From: Sulfitobacter marinus
Lineage (GTDB): Bacteria; Pseudomonadota; Alphaproteobacteria; Rhodobacterales; Rhodobacteraceae
Direction: 5' to 3'
Length of the DNA stretch: 64,000 nucleotides
Assembly (NCBI RefSeq): GCF_900116285.1
Contig: NZ_FPAJ01000002.1
Coordinates: 186,001 to 250,000, forward strand
Positions 35,541 to 44,768 of this stretch are shown here, piece after piece. Under the pieces are notes generated by a model, which did not search any database, was not told the origin of the DNA, and worked only from the letters and a program-made list of their open reading frames with translations. Within the stretch, counting starts at the first letter, position 1, and each line of letters opens with the position of its first letter. The position numbers were made by a program, and so were the translations under genes.

Positions 35541-36318
35541 CCCAACACCGCTGGATACCGCACATGCCGCCATGATGGCGGATGATGGGGATGACGCCGC
35601 GCGTTTGCGTTTCTATGAACGCATGGCGGATGTGGAACTATTCATGCTGCTTGAGGATGAACCGGACGACGATCAAGTCAGCCCGGTATTGCTGCAAGAT
35701 GCCTATGTGTTGGTCTTTGATCGCATCGAACGGCTGGCTGCTTATGTGGGCCACGCCGCGCCTTATGTGGCGCTGTCGGGCCGCGCGATAGCGGGCATGC
35801 TCGACGGTCAACCGCTTGGCATGGCGGTGAACATGAACGTCGCACCGTCAGCCATCTTGCTGCCCGACAATGCGATGGCGTGGCTGCGCGATACGCTGGC
35901 GCATACGCCGGGGCAGGTCGAGGCCAAGATCACCCGTGTCATCCCGCCCAAAGGCTTGCCCGAAACCCTAATCGCCGCGATTGACGCCAAGCTTGCGACC
36001 GCAACGGGCATGGCTGCGGGGGCTTGGTTGGTGGGCGTCGAATACGAAGGCGGAAGCCGCGGGCATCTGCTGGGTTTCGTGGGCGCAATCCCCCGCGCCC
36101 AAGATGCGTTGGTGCGTGCTGCGTCCGAGGCGTTGATGTTCTCGGGGATCGAAGCGGGAGCAATGGACGTTGGTTTTTTTGCGCCTAGTGACCCGACTGT
36201 TGAAAAGCTGTCCAGGGTGGGCCTGCGGTTCGATCTGCCCCAGATGGAGCCGCTGCAAAAAACCCCCCGGATGGAGGCACCGGGTTCAGACCCGTCAAAG
36301 CCGCCGATCTTGCACTAG
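35533..36318 (+). CDS. SseB family protein
   Basis: A 261-aa protein whose N-terminal half (FYERMADVELFMLLEDEPDDD, about 27-48; then PYVALSGRAIAGML) matches the SseB N-terminal domain, and the remainder the SseB C-terminal domain. Family members are mostly uncharacterised; the Enterobacter SseB name refers to serine sensitivity. It overlaps the UDG gene by eight bases and is followed after ten bases by a GNAT gene, so the three form one transcription unit. The C-terminus is Pro-rich. Confidence 0.75.
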   Translation: MTDPTPLDTAHAAMMADDGDDAARLRFYERMADVELFMLLEDEPDDDQVSPVLLQDAYVLVFDRIERLAAYVGHAAPYVALSGRAIAGMLDGQPLGMAVNMNVAPSAILLPDNAMAWLRDTLAHTPGQVEAKITRVIPPKGLPETLIAAIDAKLATATGMAAGAWLVGVEYEGGSRGHLLGFVGAIPRAQDALVRAASEALMFSGIEAGAMDVGFFAPSDPTVEKLSRVGLRFDLPQMEPLQKTPRMEAPGSDPSKPPILH

Positions 36319-36328
36319 AGGTGATGCC

Positions 36329-36874
36329 ATGACGCTAGAGTTCACGTCAGACTTTGCCAGTCGGGAAGCCGAGATAACGCAGTTGGTGACGGACAGTTTT
36401 ACCGTTGCTGACAGTGCCGAGGAAGGCGCGTTTGTCGGGCAGCTTGTCCGAGACCTGATGCAAGGCACGCCGCGCGATGATGTGATGATGTGCGCCGCTT
36501 TGGACGGTAATATGGTTATTGGCTGCGTTTTCTTTTCCCGCCTGCGTTTTGAGGAAGACGGGCGGAGGGTGTCCGTCATGGCACCGGTGGCCGTGAAAAC
36601 CGGGCAACAAAATAAAGGGATCGGGCAGGAAATGATCCTGCATGGGCTTGAGGGTCTGCGCAAAAGCGGCGTTGATTTTGTCCTCACCTACGGCGATCCG
36701 AATTACTATATCAAAACCGGCTTTGAACAGATCACAGCTGATATGGCACAGCCGCCGCTGCGGCTTAGCATGCCCTTTGGATGGTTGGGTCGGCCACTCT
36801 CGACCAAGGCCCGCTGGCCGCTGGTCGGCCCGTCGCATTGCGTGGCCGCGTTAAACAAACCGGCGCTTTGGTAG
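36329..36874 (+). CDS. GNAT family N-acetyltransferase
   Basis: A 181-aa acetyltransferase. The acetyl-CoA loop is in VAVKTGQQNKGIGQEMI (a Q/RxxGxG/A variant, QNKGIG), and the downstream YGDPNYYIKTGFEQ is typical of the YhbS-like group. The start at 36329 is the ATG just after GTGATGCC. A longer in-frame reading into the SseB gene is a shadow. Substrate unknown. Confidence 0.85.
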   Translation: MTLEFTSDFASREAEITQLVTDSFTVADSAEEGAFVGQLVRDLMQGTPRDDVMMCAALDGNMVIGCVFFSRLRFEEDGRRVSVMAPVAVKTGQQNKGIGQEMILHGLEGLRKSGVDFVLTYGDPNYYIKTGFEQITADMAQPPLRLSMPFGWLGRPLSTKARWPLVGPSHCVAALNKPALW

Positions 36875-36970
36875 CTGCTTGGGGCTTCCCTTCTGGAACG
36901 TACGGGCCATAACAGCTAACGACAGACACCAAATATGCGGTATCCTTTCTACATCAAAGGAGGTCCGCCT

Positions 36971-37795
36971 ATGTTGTTTCGTTTGATAATTGTCCTGTTG
37001 CTGATTGCCCCGATGGCCCAAGCGCAGATAAAAACCCGTACCCCCAGCCATTGCATCGCCTTGGCCGAAGCGACCCCGGGGATGGCTTATCTGACCCTTG
37101 CCAACCTGCCTGATGTCGTGACTGAAACGGTGCATTTACACTATATCGCCCATGCCAGTTTCCTGATCCGCAGCCACGGCGGGCTGAACATGGTGACTGA
37201 TTTCACCGGCTTCACAGGCACGCTGCCAATGATCCCTGATGTCGTGACCATGAACCGCGCCCATGAAAGCCATTTTACCCAATCACCCGATCCCGCCATC
37301 CCCCATGTCCTGCCGGGCTGGGGAGAATCTGGCGAAGGGATTGATCATTCCCTGGACTTGGGCGAGGTGCTGATCCGCAATGTCTCAACCGATATCCGCT
37401 CGCAATTCGCTGGGGTCGAGGAAAACGGAAATTCGATTTTCATCTTCGAAATGGCAGGCCTGTGTATTGGCCATCTTGGCCATCTGCATCATGAACCCGA
37501 TGCGGCCCAATACGCAGCGATTGGGCGGCTGGACGTCGTGATGGCCCCGGTCGATGGTGGCTATACCCTTGATCTTTCCACCATGATCCGCATTCTAAAG
37601 CGCCTGAAATCATCGGTTGTGATCCCCATGCATTGGTTTTCGGATTTCGGACTAAGTGACTTTCTGGCGGCCATGTCGGACGAATTCACAGTAATCAACG
37701 TCGAGGGCCCCTCGCTGCAACTGTCGCGCGACCGGCTGCCCTCGCGGCCCACGATCATGGTGCTGCGCCCGCAATATTTGCGCAGCGACAATTAA
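36971..37795 (+). CDS. MBL-fold metallo-hydrolase (exported, UlaG-like)
   Basis: A 274-aa protein with a signal peptide (MLFRLIIVLLLIAPMAQA) and a metallo-beta-lactamase-like fold related to UlaG/YycJ. AHASFLIRS is near the start of the fold, NRAHESHFT holds His residues, and GHLGHLHHEPD is the central motif. The classical HxHxDH is not present, so the metal site is atypical. AAGGAGG at 36957-36963 fixes the ATG at 36971. Function is not predictable beyond a periplasmic hydrolase. Confidence 0.78.
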   Translation: MLFRLIIVLLLIAPMAQAQIKTRTPSHCIALAEATPGMAYLTLANLPDVVTETVHLHYIAHASFLIRSHGGLNMVTDFTGFTGTLPMIPDVVTMNRAHESHFTQSPDPAIPHVLPGWGESGEGIDHSLDLGEVLIRNVSTDIRSQFAGVEENGNSIFIFEMAGLCIGHLGHLHHEPDAAQYAAIGRLDVVMAPVDGGYTLDLSTMIRILKRLKSSVVIPMHWFSDFGLSDFLAAMSDEFTVINVEGPSLQLSRDRLPSRPTIMVLRPQYLRSDN

Positions 37796-37835
37796 GCGGC
37801 TTGCAAGTTTTGCGCGTCAGCGCGATCAATGCACC

Positions 37836-39257
37836 ATGACATTAAACGCCGCTGATCCCGCATTCGAGGCCGCCTTGCGTGCCGACCTTTCTCCCGACGT
37901 GTTTCGCCCGGTCGAACCACGATATCTTGAGGAACCGCGCGGCCTTTATACCGGACAATCTGCCGTTCTGGCTTTGCCCCGCGACGTGCAAGAGGTGGCG
38001 AGCCTTATCCGCCATGCCAATGCCGCCCGTGTCGGCGTGATCCCCTACGGCGGTGGCACCGGACTGGTCGGGGGGCAGGTCGCCGAACACGGCCCCGCGC
38101 CGCTGATCCTGTCGCTAGAGCGGATGAACAAGGTGCGCGCCGTCTACCCGGATGAAAACGTGCTGGTGGCCGAGGCTGGCGTGATCTTGTCGGATGTTCA
38201 GGACGCTGCCGAAAACGCCAACCGGTTGTTCCCGCTCAGCTTAGCGGCCCAAGGGTCGGCCCGTATCGGCGGTAATCTGGCAACAAACGCAGGGGGCACA
38301 GGCGTTCTGCGTTATGGCAATGCCCGTGATTTGTGTCTGGGGCTTGAGGCGGTTCTGCCGGACGGGCAAATCTGGCACGGTCTGACGCGGCTGCGTAAAA
38401 ACAACACCGGCTATGATCTGCGTCATTTGCTGATCGGGGCCGAGGGCACCTTGGGCGTGATCACCGCGGCCGCGCTCAAGCTCTTTGCGCGCCCGGCCAA
38501 ATCGGGGACAGCGCTGCTGGTGGTGCAATCGCCAGCCGCAGCTTTGAAACTGCTTTCAATGGCCCGCGATCAGCTGGGCGAAATGGTCAGTGCCTTTGAA
38601 ATCGTGAACAAAATGGGCTTTGACTTCCTTTCTGAGACCATGCCCGAAGTACGCCAACCTTTCGATACGCCGCCTGTTTGGTGCGTGTTGATCGAACTGG
38701 GCCTCAGTGGCGATCTTGACCCCGCCACGTCGCTTGAAACCCTTTTTGAAAGCGCGATGGAAGCGGATCTGGTCACCGACGGGCTAATCGCGCAAAGCCA
38801 ACAGCAATCCGATGATTTCTGGGCAATCCGCGAAATGATCCCGCATGCGAACCGCAAGGTGGGCTCGATCTCAAGCCATGACATCTCGGTGCCGCTGGGG
38901 GCCATCCCCGAGTTTATCACCAAAGCCGGTGAAAAAATCGCGGCCTTGGGGGACTTCCGAATTAACTGTTTCGGCCATGTCGGCGATGGAAATCTGCACT
39001 ACAACATCTTCCCCGTGACCGGAAGGTCGCGGCAGGACCATCTGAACGAACGGGAACAGATCAAAATGACGATTCACGATCTGACCCATGAACTGGGCGG
39101 ATCTGTCAGCGCTGAGCATGGTATTGGCCGGCTCAAGGTCAAAGACCTCGAACGCTACAGCGATCCGGCCAAGCTATCCGCCATTCATGCGATCAAGGCA
39201 GCGCTTGATCCCAATGGTATCATGAACCCCGGCACGATCGTCCCCGCGCCGATCTGA
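37836..39257 (+). CDS. FAD-binding oxidoreductase (GlcD/D-2-hydroxyacid dehydrogenase family)
   Basis: A 473-aa flavoenzyme of the vanillyl-alcohol oxidase fold. The FAD-binding PCMH region (about 35-215) has PYGGGTGLVGGQV, and the C-terminal substrate domain has FGHVGDGNLHYNI and the final SAEHGIGRLK. These motifs fit D-2-hydroxyglutarate or D-lactate dehydrogenases and the GlcD glycolate oxidase subunit. No glcE or glcF partner is adjacent, which favours a single-subunit D-2-hydroxyacid dehydrogenase. It is convergent with apt. Confidence 0.87.
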   Translation: MTLNAADPAFEAALRADLSPDVFRPVEPRYLEEPRGLYTGQSAVLALPRDVQEVASLIRHANAARVGVIPYGGGTGLVGGQVAEHGPAPLILSLERMNKVRAVYPDENVLVAEAGVILSDVQDAAENANRLFPLSLAAQGSARIGGNLATNAGGTGVLRYGNARDLCLGLEAVLPDGQIWHGLTRLRKNNTGYDLRHLLIGAEGTLGVITAAALKLFARPAKSGTALLVVQSPAAALKLLSMARDQLGEMVSAFEIVNKMGFDFLSETMPEVRQPFDTPPVWCVLIELGLSGDLDPATSLETLFESAMEADLVTDGLIAQSQQQSDDFWAIREMIPHANRKVGSISSHDISVPLGAIPEFITKAGEKIAALGDFRINCFGHVGDGNLHYNIFPVTGRSRQDHLNEREQIKMTIHDLTHELGGSVSAEHGIGRLKVKDLERYSDPAKLSAIHAIKAALDPNGIMNPGTIVPAPI

Positions 39258-39263
39258 TCCGCG

Positions 39264-39321
39264 TTCTCTGGCTCTAAAATATCCCGGGGGATGCCCCGCA
39301 GGGGCAGGGGGCAGCGCCCCC
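39264..39321. repeat. GC-rich intergenic repeat (copy C, inverse orientation)
   Basis: TTCTCTGGCTCTAAAATATCC, read on this strand as the flank, leads into CGGGGG, then GCCCCGCAGGGGC, and a GGGGGC...GCCCCC hairpin. On the other strand it gives the GGATATTT...AGCCAGAGAA flank of copies at 22531 and 48394. It fills the gap between convergent genes (the FAD oxidase gene and apt), where a bidirectional terminator would be useful. Confidence 0.65.
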
Positions 39322-39328
39322 GACGCCA

Positions 39329-39859
39329 TCACATGCCGTCAAACGCACAAAGCGCGTGAACTTCCATGCCCATCGCTTCCAGACGTTTACGTCCGCCAAG
39401 CTCGGGCAAGTCAATAATAAACGCGCAAGACACGATTTTGCCGCCCAGTTTCTCGATCAGCTTGATCCCCGCCTCGGCGGTGCCGCCGGTGGCCAGCAGA
39501 TCATCCACCACAAGCACCCGCTCACCGGGCTGGATCGCGTCGTCATGGATCTCAACCGTCGCCTCACCATACTCCAGCGTATAATCCTGCGCGATTGTCT
39601 TACCGGGCAGCTTGCCCTTTTTGCGGATCGGTACAAATCCGACTGACAATTGATGCGCGATTGCCCCGCCTAGGATAAACCCGCGCGCCTCAAGGCCTAC
39701 AACCTTGTCGATGGCAATCCCCGCATAGGGATGCAGCATTTGATCAATCGCCATGCGAAAACCGCGCGGATCGGCAAAAAGCGTGGTCACATCGCGAAAC
39801 ATGATCCCCTCATGGGGAAAATCAACGATGGTGCGAATATAGTCCTGAACCTGTTTCAT
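39329..39859 (-). CDS. apt: adenine phosphoribosyltransferase
   Basis: Adenine salvage to AMP using PRPP. The 176-aa protein carries the PRPP-binding motif [14 protein letters not shown] (about 119-132), the N-terminal [15 protein letters not shown] adenine-site region, and [14 protein letters not shown]. The start at 39859 (MKQVQDY) fits the family; a longer in-frame reading lacks support. It lies 105 bases downstream of mtnP on the same strand, which releases adenine, so the two genes work together in methylthioadenosine salvage. Confidence 0.94.
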   Translation of the reverse strand: MKQVQDYIRTIVDFPHEGIMFRDVTTLFADPRGFRMAIDQMLHPYAGIAIDKVVGLEARGFILGGAIAHQLSVGFVPIRKKGKLPGKTIAQDYTLEYGEATVEIHDDAIQPGERVLVVDDLLATGGTAEAGIKLIEKLGGKIVSCAFIIDLPELGGRKRLEAMGMEVHALCAFDGM

Positions 39860-39964
39860 CTGGTTCTCCCAAAACCCAAGGGGCGGCGCAAAGGGCACCC
39901 CCTTCGTCTTCACCCTTTTAAAAATACTCATAACCCGGTCGGCCGGGCTTGGTTGGTGTAATGC

Positions 39965-40837
39965 TTAAATCACCCGGCCTGCAACTGCATCCAGTTTCGC
40001 CATCAACGTGGGGTCACGCATCTCGGGTTGGGTCAGGATCGCGTATTCAAGGGCGCGATCACAGCCATGTGGGCAGGGATCGCGTTCCGCCCCAAGTAGC
40101 GCAGGCAAACGCGCCACCAATGCGCGGCCCTTGTCGGCATTGCCCATCAGGGTTTCAATGATTTTGGTCACATCGACCTCGCCGTGCTCGGGGTGCCAGC
40201 TGTCATAGTCTGTGATCATCGCAACGGACGCATAGCAAAGTTCGGCCTCGCGGGCCAATTTCGCTTCAGGCATGTTGGTCATCCCGATCACATCGGCACC
40301 CCAGCTGTTGCGGTACATCTGGGATTCCGCAAGCGTCGAAAACTGCGGCCCTTCCATCGCCAAATAGGTGCCGCCGCGGTGCACATTGATGCCAGCGTCC
40401 CGCGCGGCGGTCTCGCAAGCATCGCTTAGGCGGGGGCAGGTGGGGTGGGCGACGCTGACATGGGCGACACAGCCGGTGCCAAAGAATGATTTTTCGCGCG
40501 CGATCGTCCGGTCGATGAACTGATCCACAATGACAAAATCCCCCGGTGCCATTTCGTCGCGAAAGGATCCGCAGGCCGATACGCTGATCACATCCGTGCA
40601 GCCCAACCGCTTCAGGGCATCAATATTGGCGCGATAGGGGACGGTTGATGGCGCATGCACATGTCCACGCCCGTGACGGGGCAGAAATGCCATTTCTACG
40701 CCATCCAGCGACCCGGTCAAGATCGCATCAGAGGCATCGCCCCAAGGGCTTTCAACGGTCAGCCATTCAGCGTTCTCAAGCCCGTTGATGTCGTAAATAC
40801 CCGATCCGCCAATGACGGCGATTTTCGTTTTTGTCAT
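39965..40837 (-). CDS. mtnP: S-methyl-5'-thioadenosine phosphorylase
   Basis: Cleaves methylthioadenosine to adenine and methylthioribose-1-phosphate. The 290-aa protein begins KIAVIGGSGIYDINGLE, where GGSGIYD is the phosphate loop. MEGPQFSTLAESQMYR and the MTNMPEAKLAREAELCYASVAMITDYD block are typical of MTAP. The start at 40837 is chosen for the family length. It pairs with apt downstream, which recycles the adenine. Confidence 0.94.
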   Translation of the reverse strand: MTKTKIAVIGGSGIYDINGLENAEWLTVESPWGDASDAILTGSLDGVEMAFLPRHGRGHVHAPSTVPYRANIDALKRLGCTDVISVSACGSFRDEMAPGDFVIVDQFIDRTIAREKSFFGTGCVAHVSVAHPTCPRLSDACETAARDAGINVHRGGTYLAMEGPQFSTLAESQMYRNSWGADVIGMTNMPEAKLAREAELCYASVAMITDYDSWHPEHGEVDVTKIIETLMGNADKGRALVARLPALLGAERDPCPHGCDRALEYAILTQPEMRDPTLMAKLDAVAGRVI

Positions 40838-41021
40838 GGGAAAGCCCTTGGATTGATTTGCGGGCAGAGTATCAAGGATCACCGTGAGGGGAACCCCGAA
40901 ATCTGCGCCGTGATCACCGCTTGCGTGCACTCTGCCTTTTCTTCTGCCGTGCTTTGCTCTAGTGAGCGCAAAAGCTTATTTCAGCCCCATTGCCCTAGCC
41001 ACCAATATGAAGGATGCCCCC

Positions 41022-42683
41022 ATGGCGCGTTCCACTTTCCGCAGCTTCACCAAGAACCTTGATGTGACCGATTTGCGCTGGATGCCGGGCGAGGGTCTGT
41101 CGCCGTCGCGTTTGCGTATTGAACTGCTGTCGGGGCTGACCGTGGCCTTGGCATTGGTACCTGAAGCGGTGGCTTTTGCCTTTGTTGCCGGGGTTCACCC
41201 GCTAGTTGGGCTATATGCCGCGTTTCTGGTGGGCTTGATTACAGCATTGATCGGGGGCCGTCCGGGGATGATCTCGGGGGCGACGGGGGCCTTGGCCGTT
41301 GTTATGGTGGCGTTGGTATCACAGCACGGGGTCGAATATCTGTTTGCCACCGTGGTGTTGATGGGTTTGATCCAGGTTTTCGCCGGCGTGATGCAATGGG
41401 GTAAGTTCATCCGATTGGTGCCGCATCCGGTTATGTTGGGCTTTGTAAACGGCCTTGCGATCGTTATTTTCCTGGCGCAACTGGGCCAGTTCAAAGTGCC
41501 TGGCACGATGGTTGATACGGGCCATGGCATGGGCGGTGGCGAATGGCTGTCCGGTCAGCCCTTGATGCTGATGCTGGCGCTGGTCGCTGCGACCATGGCG
41601 ATCATCTGGGTCATGCCGCACATCACCAAGCTGGTTCCCGCACCGCTGGCGGGCATTGGTATTGTGGCCGCCGTCGTTATTGCATTCGGTATGGATGTGC
41701 CGCGCGTTGGTGATCTTGCCTCGATCGAGGGCGGCTTTCCAACCTTCCACATGCCCTTTGGGGAAGGTATTGGCCTCTACGGTACGGCATTGGCCCCATT
41801 CAATCTTGAGACATTCTATATCATCCTGCCTTATGCGGTGATCTTGGCCGCGATTGGGCTGATTGAATCGCTGCTCACCTTGAACCTTGTCAGCGACATG
41901 ACAAACACCCGTGGTGGGGCCAGTCAGGAATGTATCGCCCAAGGCGTTGCAAATACGGTTACCGGCTTCTTTGGCGGCATGGGCGGCTGCGCCATGATCG
42001 GTCAGTCGATGATCAACGTGAAATCCGGTGGCCGGACCCGCGTGGCGGGGATTGCGGCTGCGATATTCCTGCTGCTGTTCATTCTGGTCGGGTCGTCGAT
42101 CATTGAACTGATCCCACTGGCCGCATTGGTGGGCGTCATGTTCATGGTCGTGATCGGGACCTTCGCGTGGAACTCCCTTACCATCTTGCGCAAAGTGCCG
42201 CTGATGGACGCTTTTGTCATTTTGCTGGTGACGGTTGTGACGGTTTATGAAGACCTTGCGGTGGCGGTGGTCGTCGGGGTGATCGTATCGGCATTGGCCT
42301 ATGCGTGGAACAACGCGCGGCGCATCCATGCAAAAACCTACACCACACCTGAAGGGGCCAAGGTCTATCAGGTGCAAGGGCCTCTGTTTTTTGGATCGTC
42401 CGAAGGGTTCTTAGAACTGTTTAACGTCCGCGAGGATCCGTCTGAGGTGATCGTGGATTTTGCCGATAGTCGCGTGGTAGATCAATCGGCGCTGCAAGCG
42501 ATCGAAACCATCGCTGGAAAATACGAGGCAGCAGGCAAGCGCGTTCAACTACGCCACCTAAGCCGCGATTGCCATCGTCTGCTTAAGAAAGCAGGCCACC
42601 TGTTGATCGATAGTGACGACGATCCCGATTATCAGGTTGCCGCCAACTATCAGGTGCGCACGGGTATTCTGGGCGGTCACTGA
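41022..42683 (+). CDS. SulP family inorganic anion transporter with STAS domain
   Basis: A 553-aa inner-membrane transporter with 10-12 or more TM helices (about 35-420) and a C-terminal STAS domain (about 440-540; VIVDFADSRVVDQSALQAIE). ALVPEAVAFAFVAGVHPLVGLYAAF and the SATGALAVV-like repeats are typical of SulP. Members carry sulfate, bicarbonate or other anions. ATG 41022 with AAGGA is chosen; an upstream in-frame start exists. No sulfur or carbon neighbour decides the substrate. Confidence 0.9.
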   Translation: MARSTFRSFTKNLDVTDLRWMPGEGLSPSRLRIELLSGLTVALALVPEAVAFAFVAGVHPLVGLYAAFLVGLITALIGGRPGMISGATGALAVVMVALVSQHGVEYLFATVVLMGLIQVFAGVMQWGKFIRLVPHPVMLGFVNGLAIVIFLAQLGQFKVPGTMVDTGHGMGGGEWLSGQPLMLMLALVAATMAIIWVMPHITKLVPAPLAGIGIVAAVVIAFGMDVPRVGDLASIEGGFPTFHMPFGEGIGLYGTALAPFNLETFYIILPYAVILAAIGLIESLLTLNLVSDMTNTRGGASQECIAQGVANTVTGFFGGMGGCAMIGQSMINVKSGGRTRVAGIAAAIFLLLFILVGSSIIELIPLAALVGVMFMVVIGTFAWNSLTILRKVPLMDAFVILLVTVVTVYEDLAVAVVVGVIVSALAYAWNNARRIHAKTYTTPEGAKVYQVQGPLFFGSSEGFLELFNVREDPSEVIVDFADSRVVDQSALQAIETIAGKYEAAGKRVQLRHLSRDCHRLLKKAGHLLIDSDDDPDYQVAANYQVRTGILGGH

Positions 42684-42693
42684 TCCGGTACCG

Positions 42694-42739
42694 CCGTTTT
42701 CTTTCAAAGAAAACGGACCGGAATTTTCAGAGAATTCCG
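42694..42739. repeat. Dual-palindrome element after the SulP gene
   Basis: CCGTTTTCTTT (42694-42704) pairs with AAAGAAAACGG (42706-42716), and CGGAATT (42719-42725) pairs with AATTCCG (42733-42739). It is the inverse counterpart of the unit at 6345-6387, sharing the TTCCGGTnCG linker on the opposite strand. It lies between convergent genes. Confidence 0.65.
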
Positions 42740-42747
42740 CCCGCGCG

Positions 42748-43353
42748 TTAGTCGTCCGGGCGGATGATCTCGAACACGTCCGTCACGCGGGCGTAGTCGC
42801 GATAGCCCAGCCGTGACAGCGGTTGATAGGTAGTCACGTCAAAGCGGCCCTCCTTGATGCAATCGTCGCGCATGTGCACGCCCACGACTTCGCCGAATAC
42901 CACGAAATTGCTTTCGCCCTCGATTTTGACGATTTGTGTCATGCGACATTCAAGGCTGGCTGGCGCGTTTGCCACGCGGGCGCAGCCAATTTCATCGCAC
43001 TCGGCCTTTTCAATGCCCGCATGGCCGAATTCGTCGGACCCGTGTGGCAGCGTTGCAGAGGAGGCGTTCATCGCGTCGCGCATGGCATATTCCACGACAT
43101 TTACGCAAAACACGCCCGTGTCGCGAATGTTGGCCATGCTGTCCTTGGTCCCGTCAACATCCGCTTTGGTTCCTGTGGACGCAAACATCACCTGCGGAGG
43201 GAAATACGCCACGCCGTTGAAAAACGAATAGGGTGCCAGATTATCGCGCCCTTGCCCGTCGCGGGTGGATATCCAGCCAATGGGGCGCGGTGTTACGATG
43301 GCGTTGAAGGGGTTATGGGGCAGGGGATGGCCATCTTTTGGGCGGTAGAACAT
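42748..43353 (-). CDS. flavin reductase family protein (FMN-binding split barrel)
   Basis: A 200-aa protein with the flavin reductase-like split barrel (AIVTPRPIGWISTRD at about 19-33, LAPYSFFNGVAYFPPQVMFAS at about 39-59, VNVVEYAMRDAMN). Such proteins bind FMN and either reduce flavin for a partner monooxygenase or act on their own. The start at 43353 has GAGGAGA just upstream. The next gene on the other strand is unrelated, so the partner is unknown. Confidence 0.83.
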   Translation of the reverse strand: MFYRPKDGHPLPHNPFNAIVTPRPIGWISTRDGQGRDNLAPYSFFNGVAYFPPQVMFASTGTKADVDGTKDSMANIRDTGVFCVNVVEYAMRDAMNASSATLPHGSDEFGHAGIEKAECDEIGCARVANAPASLECRMTQIVKIEGESNFVVFGEVVGVHMRDDCIKEGRFDVTTYQPLSRLGYRDYARVTDVFEIIRPDD

Positions 43354-43437
43354 TAAACTCTCCTCAAGGTTTGCACCCATGGCTAGCGTCATGTTAGAGG
43401 CTTTGCTACCTCAAAACCGCCGACAGGGCCGCGACAC

Positions 43438-43926
43438 GTGTACCAGATGAAACCAGAGACGGCGGCGGACCATTGGGAAGTCGAGGCGCTGTATGACACG
43501 TGCTTTGCTCCGGGGCGCGAGGCGTTGTCGTCCTACCGTCTGCGCGACGGCGTTCCGCCTGTTGTGGGGCTAAGCCATGTCGCACGCGATGCAGATGGTA
43601 TTCTTGCGGGGGCGATCCGGTATTGGCCTGTGCGGATTGGCACCACTGATGCATTGTTGCTGGGCCCGGTTGCCGTCCACCCCACACGCCAGGGCGAAGG
43701 ATTGGGCGGTATGCTGATCGAAGGTAGCCTAAGCCACGCGGTGCCATTGGGCTGGTCGCGGGTGATGCTGGTGGGCGATGCGCCTTATTATCGGCGGTTC
43801 GGGTTTTCTCTACTGGAACACGTCGTTATGCCGCCGCCCACAAACCCCGCGCGGGTCTTGGGACGTGCGTTGATTGAGGGCGCATGGGACGGCATCGCAG
43901 GGGATGTCACACGCTGGACGCATTGA
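43438..43926 (+). CDS. GNAT family N-acetyltransferase
   Basis: A 162-aa acetyltransferase. VGLSHVARDADGILAGAIRYWPV leads to the acetyl-CoA loop HPTRQGEGLGGMLIEGSL (about 81-98), followed by VGDAPYYRRFGFS. This layout is the YhbS-like group common in Rhodobacteraceae. GTG at 43438 is used; ATG 43447, three codons in, is an alternative. Divergent from the flavin reductase gene. Confidence 0.85.
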   Translation: MYQMKPETAADHWEVEALYDTCFAPGREALSSYRLRDGVPPVVGLSHVARDADGILAGAIRYWPVRIGTTDALLLGPVAVHPTRQGEGLGGMLIEGSLSHAVPLGWSRVMLVGDAPYYRRFGFSLLEHVVMPPPTNPARVLGRALIEGAWDGIAGDVTRWTH

Positions 43927-43976
43927 AACGGCGCGCCAGTAGCACCACATCTATAGCGAACAGCCGGAGAGACCCT

Positions 43977-44756
43977 ATGCAAATCGAAAGCGACCTGCCC
44001 AAGAGTGTGGACGTCGATGCACGGCTTGACCAGCTTGCCGCGCAGTACAAGGGCGCGGGCGGGGTTGGTATCAATGTTCTGAACCTCATTGGCGGCAGCG
44101 CCGAAGGGTTGATCGACAAGCTGCCCAGTGCCGTGCGCCGCAATCTGGAAACCGCGACGATCAAAGCGCTGGGGCAGGCGATGAAGGCTGCCACTTCGAC
44201 ACGCTCCATGGTGCCGGACCAGAAAAGCTGGCTGAACCAAGCGGCCAGTGCCGCGATGGGGGCGGCTGGTGGGGCAGGCGGCCTGCCCACTGCGTTGGCA
44301 GAACTGCCAGTGACCACGACATTGCTGTTGCGGGTGATCCAAGGGGTTGCCGTGGAACAAGGGTTTGATCCGCTCGCCGAGAATGTGCAGTTCGATTGTG
44401 TGCAGGTCTTTGCCGCTGCCGGGCCGTTGTCCGATGACGACGGGGCTGATCTGGGATTTCTGTCGGCGCGCATCGCGTTAAGCGGCCGCGCCATGCAGGC
44501 GGTGATTGCCAAGGTCGCGCCTAAATTGGCCGTGGTGCTGGGCCAAAAGCTAGCTGCGCAAGCGGTGCCTGTGCTTGGGGCCGTTGCAGGGGCGGCGACG
44601 AACTACGCCTACACCAGCTATTACGAAGACATGGCGCATGTGCATTTCGGCTTGCGCAAGCTGGCGATTGACGCGGATATCCCCCACGAGGACCTGATTG
44701 ACCGGTTCCGCGATAAGGTGGGGGGCAAACATTTGCCGCAACGTACCAAGGTCTAA
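43977..44756 (+). CDS. EcsC family protein
   Basis: A 259-aa protein of the EcsC family. In Bacillus, EcsC is encoded with the ABC transporter EcsAB, but its activity is unknown. The middle (AASAAMGAAGGAGGLPTALAELPVTTTLLLRVIQ) and the later GQKLAAQAVPVLGAVAGAATNYAYTSYYEDMA are typical small, Ala/Gly-rich helices that may associate with membrane. ATG 43977 is chosen; a longer in-frame reading would overlap the GNAT gene. Convergent with modC. Confidence 0.82.
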   Translation: MQIESDLPKSVDVDARLDQLAAQYKGAGGVGINVLNLIGGSAEGLIDKLPSAVRRNLETATIKALGQAMKAATSTRSMVPDQKSWLNQAASAAMGAAGGAGGLPTALAELPVTTTLLLRVIQGVAVEQGFDPLAENVQFDCVQVFAAAGPLSDDDGADLGFLSARIALSGRAMQAVIAKVAPKLAVVLGQKLAAQAVPVLGAVAGAATNYAYTSYYEDMAHVHFGLRKLAIDADIPHEDLIDRFRDKVGGKHLPQRTKV

Positions 44757-44768
44757 ACGCGCAAGCCT

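Noticed and set aside
41319-42377. A 352-codon frame antisense to the SulP gene
   Set aside because: Composition (His/Asn/Gln-rich) is typical of a shadow frame in GC-rich DNA; the SulP gene is clear.
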